A stretch of DNA of 22,608 nucleotides from a bacterium (GTDB taxonomy: Bacteria; RBG-13-66-14), in NCBI GenBank assembly GCA_035528375.1, contig DATKYS010000021.1, forward strand, positions 1 through 22,608, written 5' to 3'. The position numbers and the translations under genes were made by a program. Numbering within the stretch: the stretch's first letter is position 1; each line of letters begins with the position of its first letter. Below, piece after piece: positions 1 to 7,308 of this stretch. The notes beneath the pieces were generated by a model. The model did not search any database and was not told the DNA's origin. It was given only the letters and a program-made list of their open reading frames with translations.

Positions 1-586
1 GGGGCCGGAAGGGGGGAGCGTCAAAGTAGAACCCGAGCGAGGGCAGCCGCACGACCCCTCCCCCCTTTGGGGGGAGGGCTAGGGAGGGGGGCGGGCTCCT
101 CACCTCAACCCGACGGCGCGCCGTTCAGGTCGGCCCGCGGGCGGGCACAGAGACCCGCCCCTACGTCATCGCTGAGGCACGGGTCGGGGTGAGGGCTGCC
201 ATAAACCCCCTCACCCCTTTGGGGGGAGGCTCGCCTACGGGAGGGGGAGGGGGGCAAAGCGGCGGGGATTTGCCGGGGGCATAGCTTGCTTCGCTCGGTT
301 AAAATCCCCGCCCTACATTCAGGCGCGTGACGCGGGATAAACCGACGGGCGGGTGTGGACACCCGCCCCTACGGCGATATGCGGCGAATCATCCGTAGGG
401 GCGACCGTCCACGGTTTCCCATTTCCACGATTGCCCAACGTAGGGGCCGACCGACGGCGCGCCGCTCCCCAGAGGGGAGAGGGAAAACACATCCCCGCCC
501 TACATTCAGGCGCGCGCGTTATGACGATAACGGCGATAAAACGGAGGACCGACTCGCGCCGGTCCCCCTGAAACACGGAACGGCCG
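1..586. repeat. Gene-free, repeat-rich left edge
   Basis: No convincing gene is seen here; the open frames follow hairpin arms and overlap on both strands. Visible elements are a hairpin with arms GGGCGGG/CCCGCCC running into CTACGTCATCGC (about 139-172), a nested hairpin (261-318), arms GGGCGGGTGT/ACACCCGCCC (347-372), a half-degenerate GTAGGGGCGACCGT element (394-420), a GTAGGGGCCGACC element with the palindrome GGCGCGCC (about 440-466), and a CCCCGCCCTACATT fragment near 495-515. Two further stretches (about 54-100 and 205-255) belong to a second type rich in CCCTC and GGGAGGG. The DNA is a mosaic of repeat fragments, some eroded. Confidence 0.75.
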
Positions 587-1546
587 CTAGTACTGCAGCG
601 TCCATTCATCACCGGTGAACTGGTACACCTTGCCCGCGGAATCTATGGACATGACGTAGTAGGCGTCGGCGTCGGGATCGTAGAAGGCGTCGAGATCGAA
701 GGGCGCCTTGCCCGGAACCTTCGCCCCCACGTCCGTCCAGTCATCGCCCTCCCACACGTAGAGGTTGCCCGCGCCGTCAATGACGTAGAAGAGGTAGGCG
801 TCGGCGGCGACGTCGTGGAAGCCGGTGATGCGGAAGGGGCCCTTGGCGGCGATAGGCATGCCCGAGTCCGCCCATTCACCCGCGATGAAGTCGTAGGCCT
901 TGCCGGCGCTGTCCACGACCGAGGTCCAGTAGAGGTCGCTCGTCTTGTCGTAGAAGACGGTCAGATCGAAGGGGCCCTTGCCGGGGCAGACGTTCTCGTG
1001 GACCAGGTCCCAGGCCTCGCCGTTGAACACGTAGAGCTTGCCGTCGGGGGCCATGGTGGAGATGACGGGCTCGCCGTAGGTGGTGTCGTAGAAGGCGGCC
1101 AGGGCGTACTGGCCCTTGGTGCCGACGGGCTCCGCCACGCGGTCCCAGCCCTTGGTGGAGTGCCAGAGTGCGCCCTCGCCGTCCACCGCCAACACGCCCC
1201 AGGTGTCGGAGTCGGGGTCGTGGAAGGCGGCCAGATCGAAGGGGCCTTTGCCGGGGCAGGGCTCGCCGTCGGCGTCCCACTCGCCCGAGTCGAAGTTCAG
1301 GAAGTGGAGCTGGCCCTTCGAATCCAGGTGGTAGAGGAAGCCCAACTGGGCGACCGTATCGTAGAAGGCGGCGAGGTGGGGGCCTGCGACGGCCGCGGCG
1401 GTAACCTGATCCCCGTCGCCGGGAGTGACCTCGGCGGTCGTATCATCTCCCGCTTCTCCCTCCCCGGCGCCCTTCCCTTCGCAGCCGAGGATGAAGAGCG
1501 GCAGGACGAAGAGGGCGGCCAGGAGCATGTACAAGAGCTTGCGCAT
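587..1546 (-). CDS. Lipoprotein of six ~45-residue tandem repeats
   Basis: The 319-aa product starts with a lipoprotein signal peptide: Arg2-Lys3, a hydrophobic stretch, then I-L-G-C with the lipidated Cys at 22. An acidic, Gly/Thr-rich linker follows (about 23-54). The rest is six tandem repeats starting near residues 55, 101, 145, 191, 236 and 281. Each opens with G-P-F-D-L-x-x-F-Y-D, continues with a V-x-D-x-x-G-x-x-Y strand and ends at a W before the next P-G-K. Six regular beta-rich repeats suggest a closed, six-bladed propeller-like surface protein. I do not recognise a named family or an enzymatic motif. The ATG at 1546 has GAGG about 7 bases upstream and a good promoter at 1592-1620. 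It probably sits in the periplasm or on the outer membrane; its function is unknown. Confidence 0.88.
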   Translation of the reverse strand: MRKLLYMLLAALFVLPLFILGCEGKGAGEGEAGDDTTAEVTPGDGDQVTAAAVAGPHLAAFYDTVAQLGFLYHLDSKGQLHFLNFDSGEWDADGEPCPGKGPFDLAAFHDPDSDTWGVLAVDGEGALWHSTKGWDRVAEPVGTKGQYALAAFYDTTYGEPVISTMAPDGKLYVFNGEAWDLVHENVCPGKGPFDLTVFYDKTSDLYWTSVVDSAGKAYDFIAGEWADSGMPIAAKGPFRITGFHDVAADAYLFYVIDGAGNLYVWEGDDWTDVGAKVPGKAPFDLDAFYDPDADAYYVMSIDSAGKVYQFTGDEWTLQY

Positions 1547-1591
1547 TTTTTCCTCACTTTTTTGAGTGGAACTCAGGCAACCTATCCACCG

Positions 1592-1620
1592 ATTTTAGCC
1601 CAGCGGGGGAAAAAGGTCAA
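1592..1620 (-). promoter_or_regulatory. Sigma-70-type promoter of the six-repeat lipoprotein
   Basis: On the minus strand TTGACC (1615-1620) and TAAAAT (1592-1597) are separated by exactly 17 bases. This fits a housekeeping promoter with a start near 1585, giving a leader of about 40 bases before the ATG at 1546. Confidence 0.65.
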
Positions 1621-1720
1621 AACCGGTCGGTGAGTCGGGCGGCGACCCGTGGGATGGGCATGTCTATCCCCGTGGGAGGCCTGCAAGGCACGGGCGGGGG
1701 TGAGGGGTTGATGCGAGAGC

Positions 1721-1886
1721 GGCGGGGTTAGGAAACCCCGCCCTACGTTACATATCGGTCGTCAACCTCGTAGGGGCCGACCTTCAGGTCGGCCCGCGGG
1801 CGGGTCTAAAGACCCGCCCCTACGTCATCGCAACCGGGGGTGAGGGCTGCCTTAAAAAACGGCGGGGACTAAAGTCCCCGCCCTAC
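1721..1886. repeat. Three-part hairpin repeat block
   Basis: Between the two minus-strand exported-protein genes lie a GGCGGGGTT/AACCCCGCC hairpin (1721-1746), a double element (1769-1832) with arms GGGCCGACCT/AGGTCGGCCC then GGGCGGGTCT/AGACCCGCCC flanked by CTACGTCATCGCA, and a GGCGGGGACT/AGTCCCCGCC hairpin (1861-1886). Stem sequences differ but the CTAC and GTAGGG edges are shared. The last element doubles as the terminator of the upstream gene. Confidence 0.85.
1854..1882 (-). terminator. Intrinsic terminator made from a repeat hairpin
   Basis: Read on the minus strand, a 10-bp perfect stem GGCGGGGACT/AGTCCCCGCC with a TT loop is followed by G and six Ts. It lies about 18 bases beyond the stop codon of the secreted multidomain protein gene (1901-3406). 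Confidence 0.8.
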
Positions 1887-1900
1887 ATTTACGCGCGCAC

Positions 1901-3406
1901 CTAGAACTGGGCCTTGAGGGCGCCCCAGGTCGTATTCTCGACCCCGGCGCCGTGCACCTTGAAGGACCAGATGATGTTCCGGTCGGTGGCGTTGCCGGCC
2001 GTGTCCGCGAGCCCGGCAGACACGGTACAGGTGATGGTGTCGGGCGGCAGCAGTTGGTCCGGGTCGAAGGTGCAGATGACGTCCAGGGGGTCGGCGTCGT
2101 TGATGGTGAGCGTTCCGGAGATCAGGGTGTTTGAACCGCCGGCGCGGAGGACCGCACCGCCCGCGGACGGCGAGGAGTCATGGCAGGTGAAGACGATGGT
2201 GGAGGTGTCCACCCCGGACATGTCGTCGGTCGCGTGGAAGGATATGTTGACGTCCGACGGCACTTCGGTCTGCCCGTGCGGCGGGGACTGGCCCGATACC
2301 TGGGGCGGAGTGGAGTCCAGCTCCTCGATGAGGGTGAAGGACCTGACGCTGTCGGCCATGCGGGTGTTTCCCAACAGGGACTCCTCGCAGCGCACGCTCC
2401 AGTACCAAATTCCCGGGTCCAGGCCGATGGTGCCGAAGACGATATCCTTGTGGGTGCTGGAGCCCACGTTGAGCTCGTAGGGGTCGGTGAGCTCGGGGTT
2501 GTCGGCGAAGAGCATGTAGTAGGTCAGATCGCCTTCGCCCTCGTAGGCCGGCTCCCCCCAGCGGAAGGTCACCCGGTCGCCGATGGTGATTTCCGTGCCG
2601 TCGGGGGGCGCCAGAAGGTCGAAGGGGCCGATCCGGCTGTCGTAGAGGAGCTGGTCCACGAAGCGGATGCCGAAGACGTCGGAGAGGACCGCCTGCTCGA
2701 AGGAGTACAGGGCGGCCTCGGTGCCGCCCTGGTTCTCCAGGCCGATGGTGGCGCTGGCGCCGGAGTCCCGCCAGGAATCGCCGATGACGTCGAAGTACTG
2801 CACCTCGATCCGGTTGTTCGTGCCCGGGTACTCCTGCTCGTAAATCTGAATCTGAAACTTGATGGGGTCCGACGGGGCGGAATCCGCGAAATACTGGGGC
2901 TGGTAGGTGATGGCCAGGGCCTGAACCCCATCGTGCGAGTCTAAGTCCAGCCAGATGTTGCCGCCCGAGCTGCCGTCCAGGTCGTCCCACCAGCCGGCGA
3001 TGATGGCGTTGGGTGCTGCGGAATCGGGCAGCTCCTGGTTGATCGGCTCATCCATCCCCGCCTCGGTGAAGCCCACCATGCCGTTGGAGCCCACGTAGAG
3101 GGGCGAGCCGGCGGGGTAGTCCACGCCGCAGAAGCGGACGTCGAAGGGGATGGTCGTGGTCCAGTAGGCGTCGTTGTCGGCCCAGCCCTGGGAACCCCAC
3201 TGGTGGAACCACCAGTAGCGGAAGATGGGGTCCGAGGGCTCGGTGGTGTCGAAGAAGTAATAGCCGGCGCCCGAGCCGGCCACGTTGTCCTCGAAGCCCG
3301 GCGTGATGACGAAGGCCTCAGGCGGCTCCTCGGCGGGCGCATGCAGGGCGTTCGCGGCGAAAACCGCCGCCACGGCGAACAACAAGAGGAGGATGCACTT
3401 TTTCAT
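1901..3406 (-). CDS. Secreted multidomain beta-protein with Ig-like C-terminus
   Basis: The 501-aa product has a Sec signal peptide (Lys2-Lys3, hydrophobic to about residue 20, likely cleavage near A-N-A or L-H-A). Residues ~30-245 resemble the all-beta domain of many exported bacterial proteins with pattern IPFDVRFCG..Y..LYVGSNG, then PNAIIAGWWDDLDG and a late ATIGLENQGG. Residues ~248-365 look like a fibronectin-III/Ig-like module ending F-T-L. After D-S-T-P-P a bacterial Ig-like (Big_5-type) domain runs ~370-485. The protein ends T-T-W-G-A-L-K-A-Q-F, which resembles a short conserved C-terminal tag (see findings). There is no catalytic motif; adhesion or a structural surface role is inferred. 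The ATG at 3406 has AGGAGAGG just upstream, a strong promoter at 3456-3484 and a terminator at 1854-1882, so it is probably monocistronic. Confidence 0.88.
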   Translation of the reverse strand: MKKCILLLLFAVAAVFAANALHAPAEEPPEAFVITPGFEDNVAGSGAGYYFFDTTEPSDPIFRYWWFHQWGSQGWADNDAYWTTTIPFDVRFCGVDYPAGSPLYVGSNGMVGFTEAGMDEPINQELPDSAAPNAIIAGWWDDLDGSSGGNIWLDLDSHDGVQALAITYQPQYFADSAPSDPIKFQIQIYEQEYPGTNNRIEVQYFDVIGDSWRDSGASATIGLENQGGTEAALYSFEQAVLSDVFGIRFVDQLLYDSRIGPFDLLAPPDGTEITIGDRVTFRWGEPAYEGEGDLTYYMLFADNPELTDPYELNVGSSTHKDIVFGTIGLDPGIWYWSVRCEESLLGNTRMADSVRSFTLIEELDSTPPQVSGQSPPHGQTEVPSDVNISFHATDDMSGVDTSTIVFTCHDSSPSAGGAVLRAGGSNTLISGTLTINDADPLDVICTFDPDQLLPPDTITCTVSAGLADTAGNATDRNIIWSFKVHGAGVENTTWGALKAQF

Positions 3407-3455
3407 GTCCTCTCCTTCACGTTTTTTACCAATGTGATAGCGCTAAGCGAAGCAA

Positions 3456-3484
3456 ATAATATACTCAAATATCGTCCCCGTCAA
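3456..3484 (-). promoter_or_regulatory. Strong sigma-70-type promoter of the secreted protein gene
   Basis: Minus strand: TTGACG (3479-3484), 17-base spacer, TATTAT (3456-3461). The surrounding AT-rich patch (about 3420-3515) stands out in this GC-rich window. An 8-bp palindrome TAGCGCTA (about 3438-3445) lies just past the expected start and could be an operator, but nothing proves that. Confidence 0.7.
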
Positions 3485-3539
3485 GAACGCGGTCTTTTTT
3501 TGCATTTTTTTAAAAAGCCGGACGGGAAATCGGTAGCCC

Positions 3540-3968
3540 GCGGCGGGGAAAGGACTCCCCGCCCTACGAACATTAATGGCGAATCCAATCCGTAGGGGCG
3601 ACCCGTAGGACGAGTCCTCTGCGGTCGCCCGCGGGCGGGGACGGAGCCCCGCCCCTACGCCACCGCAAATCGTTGTGAGGCGTGCAGCGGTCCCCTTCCC
3701 CCTTTGGGGGGAGGGCTAGGGAGGGGGGTGCAGCGTCCCCATCTCCCTTTTAGGGAGCGGCGCGCCGACGGGCCGGGGTGAGGGTAAAAGCAGCGAAAAT
3801 CAATGACCCCCAATTCGTCCTAAATAAACGGCGGGGAAAGGATTTGCTTCGCATAGCTCGCTTCGCTCATTTCCCCGCCCTAAATTTACAATCGCACAAT
3901 AACCTCGTAGGGGCCGACCTTCAGGTCGGCCCGAGGCCGACCGCAGAGGGTCGCCCCTACATCATCGC
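3540..3968. repeat. Hairpin repeat cluster upstream of the SPT-like gene
   Basis: The 700-base gap 3407-4107 holds no gene apart from control sites at its ends. Repeats seen are a GCGGGGA-type hairpin ending CCCGCCCTAC (3540-3567), a degenerate GTAGGGGCGACC element joined to a GGGCGGGG/CCCCGCCC hairpin (3591-3659), CCCTTCCCCC/GGGGGGAGGG sequence (about 3693-3730), a nested copy carrying the CATAGCTCGCTTCGCTC insert (3829-3885), and a double element (3907-3968) starting CTCGTAGGGGCCGACC and ending CTACATCATCGCA. The open frame extending through here into 4108 is translated repeat sequence, not protein. Confidence 0.85.
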
Positions 3969-4043
3969 AGATTACTGGGCACTGGCCGGGGAGGGGGGTG
4001 CAGCGGCGGGGCGGTACGGCTCCTCGGAGCGGCGGTTCCCCCT

Positions 4044-4073
4044 TCGACCGGCCCTTTCCGTTTGTGCTAAGAT
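4044..4073 (+). promoter_or_regulatory. Extended -10 promoter of the SPT-like gene
   Basis: TGCTAAGAT (4065-4073) is an extended -10 element. TCGACC (4044-4049) stands 18 bases upstream of the TAAGAT hexamer as a partial -35. The expected start near 4080 leaves a leader of about 28 bases that contains GGAG at 4099-4102. Confidence 0.5.
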
Positions 4074-4107
4074 ACGCGGGATACGATTACGCACCCACGG
4101 AGCGACG

Positions 4108-5295
4108 ATGCCCGAAAAGGCCATTCTAAAAAAGTGCAGCCTGTTCACCCGGGCCAACGAGGCCCGCGCGTCGGGGGTTTATCCCTACTTCCGCCCCCTC
4201 TCCTCCGTCGGTCCCGAGTCGGTGATGAACGGCAAGAAAGTGCTGATGCTGGGCTCCAACTCCTACCTGGGGCTCAACCAACACCCGCGGGTGATAGAGG
4301 CGGCCAAGCGGGCCATGGACAAATACGGCACATCCTGCGCCGGTTCCCGGTTTTTGAACGGCACCCTGGACATCCACCTCGAGCTTGAGGACGAGCTGGC
4401 CAAGCTGGTGAAAAAGCCGCGGGCCCTCGTCTTCTCCACCGGCTTTCTGACCAACCTGGGCGTCATATCCTCCCTGGTCGGACGGGGCGAGTTCGTGGTC
4501 ATAGACAGCCTGGACCACGCCTCCATCGTGGAGGGCTCCCGCCTGGCTTTTGGCAAGATACTCAAGTTCCGCCACATGGACATGAAGCACCTCGAGGAGC
4601 GGCTGTTCTGGATTCCGCCGGTGAAGGGCAAGCTGGTGGTGGTGGACGGCATCTTCAGCATGGAGGGGCACATCGCCCCGCTGCCCCAGATAGTGGAGCT
4701 GGCGGAGAAGTACGGCGCGGCGGTGATGGTGGACGAGGCGCACGCCATCGGCGTGATGGGCCCCCGCGGCGAGGGCTGCACCGTCCACTTCGGCCTAGCC
4801 GACCGGGTGGATCTGATCATGGGCACCTTCTCCAAGACGCTGGGCTCCATCGGCGGGTTCGTGGCCGGGGATGAAAATGTGCTCGACTACATCCAGCACG
4901 TGAGCCGCGCGCTCATCTTCTCGGCGAGCATACCGGCCTCGGCGGCGGCGGCGGCCCTCGAGGCCCTGCGCATCATGCTCGAGCAACCCGAGCTTATAGA
5001 CAAGCTCTGGCACAACACCCGGCGGATGAAGGGCGCCCTCGACGCCTTCGGATTCGACACCTACGGCTCCGAGACACCGGTCATCCCCGTGGTGGTCGGC
5101 GATGACCTGACCGCCTTCAAGATGACCAGGCTCCTCCAGGATGACGGCGTCTTCGTCAACCCGGTGATCAGCCCGGCGGTGCCGCCCGGGGGCGCCCTGA
5201 TACGGATCAGCCTCACCGCGGCCCACTCCGACGAGCAGATAGACCGGGCCATCGCCGCCGTCGGCAAGGCGGGGAAGGCGCTGGGCGTAATCTGA
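4108..5295 (+). CDS. Serine palmitoyltransferase-like alpha-oxoamine synthase
   Basis: This 395-aa PLP enzyme belongs to the alpha-oxoamine synthase family (serine palmitoyltransferase, BioF, Kbl), which condenses an amino acid with an acyl-CoA and releases CO2. The PLP lysine is Lys243 in GTFSKTLGSIGG; V-D-E-A-H-A (208-213) gives the Asp that pairs with the PLP nitrogen and His212; D-H-A-S (136-139) supplies the ring-stacking His137. The YPYFRPL segment (25-31) and YGTSCAGSRFLNGTLDIHLE (73-92) closely match the Bacteroides-type serine palmitoyltransferase as I remember it, rather than BioF or Kbl. Substrate is therefore most likely serine plus a long-chain acyl-CoA, the first step of sphingolipid synthesis; this is inferred. 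The start at ATG 4108 is set by GGAG at 4099-4102; upstream codons are repeat DNA. No bio or kbl/tdh neighbour supports the alternatives. Confidence 0.9.
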   Translation: MPEKAILKKCSLFTRANEARASGVYPYFRPLSSVGPESVMNGKKVLMLGSNSYLGLNQHPRVIEAAKRAMDKYGTSCAGSRFLNGTLDIHLELEDELAKLVKKPRALVFSTGFLTNLGVISSLVGRGEFVVIDSLDHASIVEGSRLAFGKILKFRHMDMKHLEERLFWIPPVKGKLVVVDGIFSMEGHIAPLPQIVELAEKYGAAVMVDEAHAIGVMGPRGEGCTVHFGLADRVDLIMGTFSKTLGSIGGFVAGDENVLDYIQHVSRALIFSASIPASAAAAALEALRIMLEQPELIDKLWHNTRRMKGALDAFGFDTYGSETPVIPVVVGDDLTAFKMTRLLQDDGVFVNPVISPAVPPGGALIRISLTAAHSDEQIDRAIAAVGKAGKALGVI

Positions 5296-5747
5296 CCGGA
5301 GCGGGTCGGCGGGACGCCGATGGGGCTCCACGCGAATGTAGCGTCGTGGGCGGGTCGAGGGGACGGTTCGTTGCGGGGGCGGCGCGCAATCCGAGGCATG
5401 ACCGGATGCGGGTGGTTCGACCCGCTATTCATCCCGGGCCGTGGACGACGTTCCCGATCCGGATTGGAGCCCGGGTGGCGAAAAAGCTACCCGCGCGAGA
5501 GGCCGGGGTGTGGCGGTACTTTGAACGACCTTTAGAACGAGCCGCCCGCGCGAGAGGCCGGGAAGCTGTCAAATTCGGCCCCGGGGCAGCTTTGGCAGAC
5601 TTCAGCAGTAAGTTGAGGCAGGTTTTCTCTCCCCCGTTCGGCAGCTTTTTCGATACGCCGGGCCTGTTCGCTCCGCCGGACCGGCAGGCTGATTCCATTC
5701 CCGCCGGCGGGTCGCCGGACGTTCTTCAACCGAAGCCGGGACTCCGG
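5296..5747. other. Intergenic stretch without family hairpins
   Basis: No gene is convincing here; open frames on both strands have arbitrary composition and no ribosome binding site. Unlike most gaps it has no GTAGGGGCG hairpin. It contains an exact 18-base direct repeat (5490-5507 and 5545-5562). It could be decayed coding DNA or the control region of the next gene, whose promoter is at 5748-5776. Confidence 0.5.
5490..5562. repeat. 18-bp direct repeat pair, 55 bp apart
   Basis: CCCGCGCGAGAGGCCGGG occurs at 5490-5507 and again at 5545-5562. The two copies are identical. No function is evident. Confidence 0.7.
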
Positions 5748-5776
5748 TGGAGAGTTCCCGGGATTTGTACTATAAT
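5748..5776 (+). promoter_or_regulatory. Promoter of the DUF1385 gene
   Basis: A perfect TATAAT (5771-5776) lies 17 bases after TGGAGA (5748-5753, four of six match TTGACA). The expected start near 5783 gives a leader of about 64 bases. Confidence 0.6.
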
Positions 5777-5846
5777 CCGGTCGAGATTGCCGTTTCGTCC
5801 GAAACGTTATTTCCGACCGGATTTATGTGGATAGGTCTGAAAACCC

Positions 5847-6860
5847 ATGCCCGACAAGGAAAAAAAGCCCAAGAGGAAGCTGGTCGGCGGTCAGGCCGTC
5901 GTGGGCGGCGTGATGATGCGCGGCCGCAAGAAGTGCTTCATGGCCCTCAAGAGCCCCTACGACGAGCGCCTGGAGCTCACCGAGCTCCCCCTCCCCAGCT
6001 TCTTCCGCTGGAAAATCTTCAAGTGGCCCCTCTTCCGCGGGACCTCCATGCTCCTGGACTCCGCCGTCCTGGGCACCAAGGCGCTCACCGCCTCGGCCGA
6101 CTTCGCCGAGAAGGAGGAGCAGAAGAAGAAGGCCGCCGAGGAAGGGCGGTCCATCGAGGGCATAGACGAGAAGCCGGGGCTCATCTCGGGCAAGCGCGCG
6201 GCGTTCCTGCTCCTGCCCAGCCTGGTAATCGGCGTGGCGCTCTTCATCCTGGGGCCCCTGTGGGCCGCCCGGGGCATCCTCGCCCTCTGGCCGGCCGTCG
6301 GACCCGAGGGCGGCATCTGGTTCAACCTCATCGAGGGCGGCCTGCGAGTCCTCGTGTTCCTCATCTATCTGGTCGGAATCCGCGCCATGAAAGACGTCCG
6401 GGACCTCTTCCGCTACCACGGCGCCGAGCACAAGACCATCGCGGCCTTCGAGGCCGGCGAGGAGCTCACCATCGCCAACGTCTCCACCAAGAGCCGCCTG
6501 CACCCCCGCTGCGGCACCGGCTTCCTCGTCTTCATGCTCATCGCCCTTGTGCTGGTCCACTCCGCCGTCTTCGCCATCCCGGCGCTCCAGGGCATCTACT
6601 TCATCTACGCGGCGCTCATCCGCATCGCCCTCATCCCGCTCGTGGCCGGGGTGGCCTACGAGTGGATCCGTCTGGCCGGCCGGCACCCCGAGTCGAAAAT
6701 CATGCGCATCTTCGTCGCCCCGGGGCTGGCCACGCAGTTGCTCACCACCGTCGAGCCCGGGGAGCGCCACCTGGAGTGCGCCATCGCCGCCTTCAAGGCC
6801 GTGGTGGAGTCCGAGGGCGCCTTCGAGGACCCGGACGAAAAGCGGCCCATCGCGGCCTGA
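5847..6860 (+). CDS. yqhQ: DUF1385 (YqhQ-type) membrane protein
   Basis: This 337-aa protein carries the signatures of the DUF1385/YqhQ family: GGQAVVGGVMMRG at residues 14-26, YHGAEHKTI at 190-198 and HPRCGTGFLVF at 219-229. Hydrophobic spans suggest membrane segments near 119-140, 165-180, 225-243 and 249-270, with a charged Lys/Glu-rich cytoplasmic loop around 88-115. The His/Glu/Cys motifs look like a metal site or catalytic centre, but the family has no firmly established biochemical function. Length is near the family norm. The ATG at 5847 has only a weak AGG upstream; the conserved GGQAV motif so close behind makes a later start impossible. It is alone between two repeat-bearing gaps and not in an obvious operon. 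Confidence 0.9.
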   Translation: MPDKEKKPKRKLVGGQAVVGGVMMRGRKKCFMALKSPYDERLELTELPLPSFFRWKIFKWPLFRGTSMLLDSAVLGTKALTASADFAEKEEQKKKAAEEGRSIEGIDEKPGLISGKRAAFLLLPSLVIGVALFILGPLWAARGILALWPAVGPEGGIWFNLIEGGLRVLVFLIYLVGIRAMKDVRDLFRYHGAEHKTIAAFEAGEELTIANVSTKSRLHPRCGTGFLVFMLIALVLVHSAVFAIPALQGIYFIYAALIRIALIPLVAGVAYEWIRLAGRHPESKIMRIFVAPGLATQLLTTVEPGERHLECAIAAFKAVVESEGAFEDPDEKRPIAA

Positions 6861-6884
6861 AACGGTGTGAGTTTTTTCCGTCCT

Positions 6885-7179
6885 CGTAGGGGCGACCGTC
6901 CACGGTCGCCCGCGGGCCGACCTAAACGGCGCGCCGTCGGTCGGCCCCTACATCATCGCAAACGGGGTGAGGGCAAGCGGAGGGGATTAAAATCCCCGCC
7001 GTACATTTTGGCAAACAGTGGTGGATAACCAAACGGGCGGGTGTGGACACCCGCCCCTACGTCATCGCAATAGGCGCGATGTAGGGCGGCCCCGTGGGAT
7101 GCATCCCCTGCGGGCCGCCGCGGAGGGGATTTGCCGGGGGCATAGCTCGCTTCGCTCGGTTAAAATCCCCGCCTTACAT
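6885..7179. repeat. Dense hairpin repeat block upstream of the recombinase
   Basis: The gap 6861-7308 is almost entirely repeats: GTAGGGGCGACCGT/ACGGTCGCCC followed by a GGCCGACC arm with GGCGCGCC and its partner, ending CTACATCATCGCA (6885-6960); AGGGGATT/AATCCCC (about 6979-7005); GGGCGGGTGT/ACACCCGCCC ending CTACGTCATCGCA (7034-7069); a GTAGGGCGGCCC element (about 7081-7120); and a nested copy with the CATAGCTCGCTTCGCTC insert (7121-7179). Open frames running through this block are translated repeat DNA. Confidence 0.85.
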
Positions 7180-7308
7180 TTCGGCGCACGGCGGCCGCTG
7201 ACCTCGCGAACGGGTCCGGACACCCGCCTCAATACAAATTCACAACCGTCCGCCGGTCCGTCAAGGGCCGTCTGGCGGCGGTCGGCCCGGCGTATTACAA
7301 TGGCCCCG

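Noticed and set aside
105-618. Several overlapping open frames on both strands at the left edge
   Set aside because: They translate hairpin repeats, are rich in Arg/Pro/Gly, lack ribosome binding sites and overlap each other.
815-1633. 272-codon plus-strand open frame
   Set aside because: It is antisense to the six-repeat lipoprotein and simply follows its periodic GC-rich codons; no ribosome binding site and no domain.
3778-4107. N-terminal extension of the SPT-like gene
   Set aside because: This part is translated repeat DNA and contains the promoter; the ATG at 4108 has its own GGAG and matches the family N-terminus.
5346-5834. 162-codon open frame before the DUF1385 gene
   Set aside because: Arbitrary composition, no ribosome binding site, runs through the TATAAT promoter and overlaps an equally open minus-strand frame.
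7018-7308. Upstream extension of the recombinase frame
   Set aside because: It translates hairpin repeats; the protein family starts close to residue 1 of the 7309 start.
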